From Artemisia argyi (taxonomy: Eukaryota > Streptophyta > Magnoliopsida > Asterales > Asteraceae): DNA of 64,000 bases. Below, one piece after another: positions 57,543 to 64,000 of this stretch. Location: assembly GCA_030686995.1 (NCBI GenBank), contig CM060704.1, positions 108,878,542 to 108,942,541 on the forward strand, written 5' to 3'. The position numbers were made by a program, and so were the translations under genes. Within the stretch, counting starts at the first letter, position 1, and the number at the start of each line of letters is the position of its first letter. The notes under the pieces are model-generated. The model did no database searches. It was not told the DNA's origin and saw only the letters and a program-made list of their open reading frames with translations.

Positions 57543-58025
57543 TGTTGGGAATTATATTAACAGTTACCACGGCTAAGTATGAAGATTACAACTGCTGAAG
57601 AATGCACTAGCAGTGGAAACTCATTACCACTGCTAGTACATATTATTACCACTGCTGTTAGGATAACTATTAGGAAACTTGTAAAGATAAATATAGAATA
57701 GATCTTGTATATATCTTATTCTATTATCATTTTACGTATCTTGTAGAAGAGGACTCCTTGTGCTATAAAAGGAGGTCCTAGGTTAAGGTTAGATATACGT
57801 TTTTCTTAGAGCTTCAAGGTTGTAACCCTAGTGATACAAAGATCATTCGTATTATTATTATTAATAATATTGGAGCTAACCGTTTGATACATACATTCTT
57901 TTCATTCATATACAACTTTTTCATGCACATACAAACTTCTAAGTATTACTAAGTAGATTCCGCATACTTAGTGATATAACTCAAAGTATCATTCTAACAC
58001 AGATCAAGGTGTTTTAGATCCATCA
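57543..58025 (+). repeat. 3' LTR of E2
   Basis: It matches 30057-30538 with about nine differences by eye. TATA is at 57764-57771. It ends GATCCATCA, followed by the GTAGG duplication. Confidence 0.9.
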
Positions 58026-58030
58026 GTAGG

Positions 58031-58560
58031 CATTAGTGTGAAGTTCCATATATCTTCTTGAATATTGTCTATTTAGCCCCACAATTACTAATTGACCCAA
58101 TCACTGATTATCATGTACTAATTGTTCGGGCAAAAAAACAGGCCCACCCGCCAAAATCATTTTTATGCATACAATCTCCAAAATCATTTTTATACATAAA
58201 TTTTACAAGAGTAATAATACTTACAAAAAGTATTTTTTGGTTATCTAAATACGACCTGTTTGGATCCTAACTAAAAAAGTGATGTGTCTCGCACACCCCG
58301 TTTGGACATGTTAAACATCCTGCTCAATAAAATAGAAGATGAACATTTTTCATTTATAACGAATAAGAGGAAAGAACCTTGTGAAACCTGCCTTGGTCTA
58401 TTGTTTCAGATGCGTGGAGAACGCCTGTTTGCTGGTGAAGAAACTAACGAACTGGAACCAAAGGTCCAAATGTTGTTAACCAAATGAAAATAAGGATAAC
58501 AACAACAAAAAACATTCGAACCTTGTGACTGATGCATTGCTGATTGACCTGTGTCGTTAT
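58031..58560. other. Flank of E2 with an unrecognised ORF
   Basis: A 67-codon plus-strand frame lies at 58284-58487. It has a CETCLGLLFQMRGERL segment, but I cannot assign it and it may be chance. A 26-bp block (CAAAATCATTTTTAT...) is tandemly duplicated at about 58150-58200. Nothing else is recognised. Confidence 0.3.
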
Positions 58561-58589
58561 ACGCCTGCTGGTTTAACGATGGGAGCTAC

Positions 58590-58846
58590 ATGGAAGGCGC
58601 TGGCCTGCTACACCAAACAGCTTAACCTTGAATTCAAGCACTTCAGCTTCTGTAAGTTTGTCCCTCACTGTTCTGAATAGCCGAACCAACTCATTGCACT
58701 CGTCCAGTACTTGAATGAGATTGGGTAGAATATCAGGCCGTAACCTTGTATTGCTATCTTGAAAATGCTACAAACGATTCGCCACTTCATTGTCCGTATC
58801 AAAGATATATAGCTGCATGAACCATGGGTCACTACTTTGAGGTGGA
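58590..58846 (-). pseudogene. Helitron Rep (helitron-like N domain) fragment
   Basis: On minus the frame reads MQLYIFDTDNEVANRL, a stop, then a degenerate stretch, ILPNLIQVLDECNELVRLFR and AEVLEFKVKLFGVAG. This is the typical order of the helitron-like N-terminal domain of plant Helitron Rep/helicases (QLYIYDTENEV, then a LDEHNELVRLFRTARD-like helix). It contains a stop at about 58761 and loses similarity after about 58600. No helicase domain follows before the E2 insertion site. It is a dead fragment of a rolling-circle transposon. Confidence 0.65.
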
Positions 58847-58989
58847 GAAAGTACACCTATCCAATGGTAAATCTGGCCCGAATATTTACAAACGATGCTA
58901 CTAATTATTAAGTTTTCTTGCCTATCCAATGGGTCACTACCTCGCTGTTCTGAATTAGTTGTAAGAACCGTGGGTCACTACCTTCAGTC

Positions 58990-59196
58990 AAATATTTGCC
59001 GTTTATGATAATTCTTTGCATAGCATGAGACAACATCGTCATATTATGGTATTCTTACTTTTGCTACACCATGAATGCTACTAATTAAAATCAACATTAA
59101 ACTCTGTATGCTACTAATTATTAAGTTTTCTTGCCTCGAGTATACGGACGATGCTGTCTCATGCTATGCAAAGAATATCATAAACGGCAAATATTT
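58990..59196. repeat. Near-perfect foldback, 50-bp arms
   Basis: 58990-59040 is the reverse complement of 59147-59196, with one substitution and one single-base gap. The loop is 106 bases. A 29-bp direct repeat (ATGCTACTAATTATTAAG and on) flanks and enters it, at 58894-58922 and 59108-59136. The RNA would form a long stable hairpin. Confidence 0.8.
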
Positions 59197-59597
59197 AACT
59201 GATAACGTCTAAATGTGTAAACCATTTTTTCTTATTCTACAGATCTTAAGTATTAGCAGAAAGAAAATGCCATTAAGCATTTTGGGATACGGGTCAGTCA
59301 ACTATTGCTTTAGTTTACTTCATATAACATTCCCTTATTTAATCACTACTCCTTTCGAACTACTATTAACATCCTTGTCTAAACTCATCAAAAATCCAAA
59401 GCCACAATATTTTGCATTTAAATACCTATTTCAGTCACCCATGTTCTGTCGTCCTCTGATTTAGATTCCCAATTGTCATCATCATGTTAAGTATTGGCAT
59501 CATCCTAAGAAATCAGAAAATTGTCAACTCTCAGGATATCGTAAATCCTTCCGAATCATCAAATTTTTAAATATTATCACAAATTTCAAATACTCAC

Positions 59598-60460
59598 CTC
59601 CTCATTGTTATCAAGTGCTTGAATTCGTGATACTTCCCATCATATTCATTTGGGTAACCTGAAAACCGAGATTACCACAAATTAGCAACATAGGTACATG
59701 ACCTGACCATACAAATTAGGAACAAAAAGAAATTTTCGCAGTGAACTAATTGACCACTACAAACATCTTGTTGTCAACGGCGTAAAAAAAACTGTCATTA
59801 TTATTGTTGTCAACGGCATAAACGGTGTTCACATTAGACCCACCCACCAATAGAAATCATGAGTATCAAAGTTAGACACGTTTTAATTAACAAATATAAG
59901 ATGAAATTAACTATGTAGCTTAATAAGTGCTTCATCTCATAACAACCACAAACTTTCTTACTATAACTTATAATGATGTAAATCTCAAAGTTAGAAAGCT
60001 GACGACAAATGCAATATTCTCAAGCAAGTCATCAAACACATGGTAGGCACCAAATCTACCAAAGATATTTATAACAAAAGTCAATCCCAAAATCATAATG
60101 AAACCCCTAGATTCATATATTTTCATAAATCATCAAAAACCCACAAATCATATCAATAATCAACACAATAAAATCAAAAAACTCCAACAATAATCATAGT
60201 ACATAGCTTTTTGATTTTCGTACTTGTCTTCCAGTTCCCTAATCATTACCTGAATCAAGACGATCATGACCCCTAACCGACCACCGCAGCCTCACCACCG
60301 GATGGAATTGATTTTTTCTTGGGAGGACTGGATGTGGAGCAGGTTTGGTGGATGAATGAAGCTGTCGAAGCTTCGGGAGTATTATTATAGCATAAACGGG
60401 CTGGATTCTGCAAAAAGAGGCCGGAAAAGCAGGCCAAAACTGGCCCTGGAGGTGGGCCAT
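59598..60460 (-). pseudogene. Two-exon gene fragment, unknown protein
   Basis: Exon 1 starts at the ATG at 60460 (MAHLQGQFWPAFPASF). It is GC-richer than its surroundings and ends GATTCAG at 60250 before GTAATG. The intron has the T-rich look of a plant intron and ends TTTTCAG at 59659. Exon 2 (59658-59598) continues in phase as GYPNEYDGKYHEFKHL, before GTGAGT. A third exon may start at 59514 after TTTCTTAG. In the acidic frame there (DDDNWESKSEDDRTW) a stop and a phase mismatch occur. Splice sites are from sequence alone. Identity is unknown; it may be host DNA captured near the Helitron, or a decayed host gene. Confidence 0.35.
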
Positions 60461-60510
60461 AATTTTGGCAGGAAATGGCTACAATGCAACTACAGTGCAC
60501 GACGGCGTCA

Positions 60511-60709
60511 TTTTTTTTTAGGTTTAATTAAACTTATAATTATTTTGTTTGTATAATGTTTAATAGAAAAATAATGTCTAATGTGTTTTTATTTAATTAA
60601 CAACAACAACAATAACACGTTAAATATTACCACATTAAATAACTACAACAACAACTGTTATTATTAAATTAAACAACAACGTTAACACATTATTTAAAAA
60701 CAACAACAT
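60511..60709. other. AT-rich stretch without genes
   Basis: It is AT-rich with repeated ACAACAACA tracts (about 60600-60700). Nothing else is seen. Confidence 0.5.
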
Positions 60710-61236
60710 CTACGACATATGAAGATTAATCATTTCATTTAAAATATCATGGAGCCTTGCACCCGACTGACAAGCGTGATCCTCAGGATTCCTTGCCAAT
60801 TCTAACTCCATCTCTAGCATCCTTATTCTTGTCATCAACTGCTTTTTCTTGCTTCAAGCTGGTCAATCTTATTATCTTTCGCAACCAGTTTGAGCACTGC
60901 ATTGAAGAAGAGGTTTGATTAAAGTACGTCCTTTGAAATTCATCCCTCCACATGAAGTATCGACACCCATAGTCCTTTGTGACTGGCTGTTACATGTTAA
61001 GAACATTATAAGAAATGTATTCTTAACAAACAAATTGTTTACATAACAAAGCAAACATATGATTATTTACATAAATAAACAAATACATATTTACATAACT
61101 AAGCAAACGTATGATTATTTACCTTTGATAAAGGACATGCATAATACGGTATCCCATAAGTATCTTTTGTACGGGATATCCTTTCTATAATGAATCCTCT
61201 CTCACATCGACAAAAGAAAGGATTTATGCGTTCCAC
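60710..61236 (-). pseudogene. GRF-type zinc-finger gene, decayed
   Basis: The minus strand has an acceptor-like GGTCAG, then an exon (61236-61123) encoding NPFFCRCERGFIIERISR and YYACPLSK, then GTAAAT. A second exon from 60986 follows ATGTAACAG and encodes YGCRYFMWRDEFQRTYF. The spaced C-x-C, C and GC-YF-W-DE pattern is that of a GRF zinc finger, a nucleic-acid-binding module. Past about 60910 the expected coiled-coil tail (KIDQLEA, then TRIRMLEMELELA) appears in two other frames, so at least two one-base frameshifts are present. The last frame ends in a TAG at 60712-60710. No start exon was found. Genes of this type often travel with plant transposons (general knowledge). Confidence 0.55.
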
Positions 61237-61529
61237 CTGACCAAAGAATTTGCATAATAATTTACAACATCAATCAACAATGTTATTACTAATTTAAAGG
61301 TTTCTGCAATAATAAAAAAATCATTCGAATTACATAAATAAACATTTGAGTTCAAAGGTTTCTCAAACAACATACTCTATAACATAAATCAATAATCATT
61401 TACAATGTTTTGTCGGTATAATTATTTACAATACAAATCAGTAATCATTCACTATGTTTTGTGGGTATCTCTATTATTTACAACATAAATCAGTAATCAT
61501 TTACATTGGTTTGTCTGTATAATTATTTA
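61237..61529. other. AT-rich gap between GRF and MULE remnants
   Basis: It contains diverged copies of a TAAATCAGTAATCATTTAC-type unit at about 61385-61510, spaced roughly 60-65 bp apart. No gene is seen. Confidence 0.4.
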
Positions 61530-64000
61530 TAACAAGTTTAGTCGATGGGAATATAATGTATCCCATTGCGATGCATCTTGAGATGTGTGCCTCCTCCATT
61601 GTGGGTGGAGATGTGAAAGTGGAAAATCGTTGTCTAGCGTCAGACAAACGTAGTGACGTCATCGGTCTGGCCCCACATGGGCTATCACAAGGGGGTCGGT
61701 TCTTTGTGAGAAGTTAGGACAAAAAAAGCGGAAAACAGATGTTCCAACCCTGCCGGGATATCAATACAACTGGTCGGTTAATCCGTGATGCAATAACCAA
61801 CCCCGTGTCTGACATCTCCATATAGCGATCTATCGGTGCAGATCCATTACCGAACCAGTTTAGTGAATAGCAAATACCGTCAAAGCCAGATTCCGAACAC
61901 ATACTTGTGTAAACCTCCCTATGTAGGTCTAACTCTTGCAATAACATATATCTGACTGCGCGCCACCTATTTTGGTCATCACAAATACCGTGGGCAACGC
62001 ATTGAAACCCACAATTTCCATCACCTACCACATTATATACACTTATTATGTATGGATGGAAAATCATTGGAATCTGGTCCATAAAGCATTCGCTTTCTGC
62101 ATCTCCAACATAAAACCTGCGTCCTATTTTCTATTGAACACTAGGACCCGTGTAAGAACTATGTCTTGCATGTTCTTTGTTGAAGTTCGGGACTTGTGTA
62201 GATCTTGAAGTTGTGCTTCTTCGGTGATCTACGGTTTGTACTTCATTCAAGTTCGGGACTTCATTCAAGTCTGGGACTTCATTCAAGTCCGGGACTTTTG
62301 TAGTCTTACCCTTCTTGTCCTTTGCGCTCGGACGTCCACGGGTATTTTTCTGAATAGCAGGTTCACGTGTTTCAATAGATTCAGGCTGGTATATCTCTCT
62401 TAACTTCGTTAACATATTTTTCTTGACAAACGGCGTTGCTATGCTAAAAATATTCTTGAATTGTCGCACGTCATTTTGAAACGAAGTATCATCATCATCA
62501 GGTTCGCTGGAAGAGCCATCTTTAGGCAGTGGCCTATTGATAACAGGCCACGGAACAGATAGGGTTCTCCAAAAAATATCAATTTCATCCAGTGGAATGG
62601 GGCGTCCTGAATTCATTAAAAGTGACTTGTATAAATTACTGATATTATTGGGGAAAACAACTTGATAGTTATAAATTTAATGTACTTAGCATGATATACA
62701 TAGTATTGCATCTCGTGAAAGCATGGTAGTCCAAAAATTATCCGCAACCTATGGCTACAGTCTTCTACGGTGATCAACAGGTGAAGTTCTTTGTACATGA
62801 GGTTAAAAGCATGTTTGGAAACTTTATACCACAATTCTTGAAATAGTAGTATATTACACTTATTTAGTTTCTCGTTGATGCTTCTAATAAAACTCTCTTT
62901 TATCGCATTTTCTTTCGCAATGAGAATCTTATCGATCGAACTCAACAACCTGTCTAAGTTGGACTGTGTGCAGCCCAAATATAATTTCAACAATGCGTGG
63001 TGAGCTTCAACTCTGCTCGTTGTTGTCTGGCCGTAGGAGCGATATTGGTCGGTAATATACGAGACAAACATATGTGAGTAATTTGTGAGCCAGTTATTCA
63101 GATACTCAGCGATATCTGCAAAAAATAATGAATTAATAAAAGGTCATTTGGGTGCTTATTTTTTAAATAATAAAATACAATGAATTAATAATTAAATACC
63201 CGCATGGTTGACCAATCGCTGTTGTAGGCGTTGATAATGTTGCCGAAACATTTCGAATGTCGGAGCTTTAACCATCCAATCCCATCTGTGTTTAATGGAC
63301 TCATACTCATCTAACCCACTACATTTATTTATGCAATACTGAAGCAGATTTTGCTCTATACGCCATCTACAGAGTAATTTGTGAGGGTTAGGAAATTTTG
63401 CTCTGCATGCCCCACCCAACGCTAAATCTCTGTCAGTGATGATAACACGTGGGTAATATCTTTCGTCTATGAAATCCTTCACACGTTGCAATACCCATTG
63501 AAAATTATGCTCTTTTTCACTGTTTAAAAAGCTATACACCATTGAAAATGTTTTATTTGTGTGAATCCGACAATTTCCAACAACGGCAATTTAAACATCG
63601 TGGTATTGTGTGTGGATTCCATTAGCATGATTTCAGGGAATGTACACCATAGAACATACGACGTGGGGTGAATAAAAAATAGCTCCTCAAGCTCGTTATG
63701 CTCATTTACCCTCGGGTAATATGTATACCCTGAATCCATCAAATACGAGTAAAGAACTTGAATTGGAGTTCTATCACCTACCCTGTCTCTCTGGATCTTA
63801 TTTTGTGCGTTATATATAGTTCTAACGCTAGACACGTTATCCGGATTACGACCTTGTATTGTCGAAAGTATATTACGTGGTCGTACTCTATATTCCATCA
63901 ATTCTTTGACCACACCGAACTCATCATCCTTTAATCGCAATGCATAAGGCAAACCATGCAACGACTATACCATATCATGATTATGCCTATAATCCTTCAC
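61530..64000 (-). pseudogene. MULE transposase fused to an OTU-like protease domain, partial
   Basis: The N-terminus is outside the window. From 64000 the frame reads through a TAG at about 63966 into HGLPYALRLKDDEFGVVKEL. It then reaches the MULE transposase core (ESTHNTTMFKLPLLEIVG). A one-base shift near 63540 follows, then FSMVYSFLN and VIITDRDLAL, which holds the second acidic motif. Introns fit at 63199-63116 (84 bp, in phase) and 62699-62626 (74 bp). After the TTTSRVEAHHALLKLYL block and the GLPCFHEM zinc motif comes a Lys/Pro linker with tandem PDLNEV repeats. A stop lies at 62133, followed by an OTU-like domain with its DGNCGF nucleophile motif (about 62025). The C-terminal part is frameshifted after 61714. 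The first catalytic Asp appears as Glu (MESTHN). Dead element. Confidence 0.75.
62240..62293 (-). repeat. 18-bp tandem repeat encoding PDLNEV
   Basis: Three consecutive near-identical 18-bp units (minus GACTTGAATGAAGTCCC-like) encode VPDLNEVPDLNEVPNLNEV in the MULE-OTU linker. Two units match the DLNxxP form of the plant EAR repression motif. Confidence 0.7.

Larger units (their letters stand above)
30052..58030 (+). mobile_element. Copia element E2 (SIRE-like), outer member of the nest
   Basis: Its LTRs are 30057-30538 and 57543-58025, flanked by the exact duplication GTAGG (30052-30056, 58026-58030). Without nested elements E1 and E3 it would be about 11.8 kb. Gene order is gag, protease, integrase, RT, RNase H, an antisense ORF, then a long sense ORF3. 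By eye the LTRs differ at about 9 positions (near 98 percent identity), more than those of E1, in line with E2 being the older insertion. All its coding regions except the antisense ORF carry frameshifts or stops. Confidence 0.9.

Noticed and set aside
58510..58660. Plus-strand stretch reading as about 50 residues without a stop
   Set aside because: The opposite strand shows clear Helitron Rep similarity over part of the same bases, so the plus reading is probably a shadow.
60500..60510. GACGGCGTCA as another member of the Athila LTR palindrome set
   Set aside because: It is a single occurrence without TATA box, LTR similarity or neighbouring copies. Chance is sufficient.

Overview
This window is plant nuclear DNA, almost entirely transposable elements stacked inside one another. 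There are GT-AG introns, tRNA-primed LTR retrotransposons, MULE and Helitron remnants, and no bacterial or organellar genes. Two protein types point to an asterid eudicot, most likely Asteraceae. One is the gag-protease protein ending in a DPGI-type tail. The other is the large third ORF downstream of Copia pol. Both resemble proteins I associate with daisy-family genomes. This placement is from memory of protein families, not from a search.

Left third (1-29907), layers of Ty3/Gypsy elements. The 3' end of a decayed Tekay-like chromovirus (integrase remnant, then a 3.7 kb LTR at 1612-5345) is inserted in the 3' noncoding region of an Athila/Tat-like element. That element's 1442-bp LTRs appear at 5704-7145, 14744-16185 and, inverted and truncated, 11644-12929. 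An Athila-type ORF1 (from 8006) is split by a 3.2 kb non-coding LTR retrotransposon (8065-11284, TSD AGCTT). From 16186 to 29907 the coding strand is minus. It holds a truncated Tekay-like 5' end (gag leader, primer site, LTR piece), then an element with gag and protease but no reverse transcriptase, with a 3.76 kb 5' LTR (26150-29907).

Middle (30052-58030), a three-level Copia nest on the plus strand. Outer element E2 has LTRs 30057-30538 and 57543-58025 and TSD GTAGG. It is interrupted by a second copy of the same family, E1 (33241-45096, TSD TGTAT), and by a non-autonomous Copia element, E3 (52697-56981, TSD GGTGT). Removing the insertions gives E2 about the same length as E1, roughly 11.8 kb. 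Each copy encodes gag with two zinc knuckles, then protease-integrase-RT-RNase H. A 4.6 kb 3' region follows, with two extra genes facing away from each other: a small antisense ORF (about 143-151 codons) and a 979-codon sense ORF (ORF3). Each ATG has a TATA-like box about 65 bp upstream. This arrangement is conserved in both copies and is the most unusual thing in the window.

Right end (58031-64000), minus strand. There is a Helitron Rep fragment, a near-perfect foldback, a spliced-looking gene fragment of unknown identity, a decayed GRF zinc-finger gene, and a MULE transposase fused to an OTU-like protease domain that runs off the window. All the transposon proteins carry stops or frameshifts, so the window reads as pericentromeric-type or intergenic heterochromatin. 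I recognise no intact host gene.
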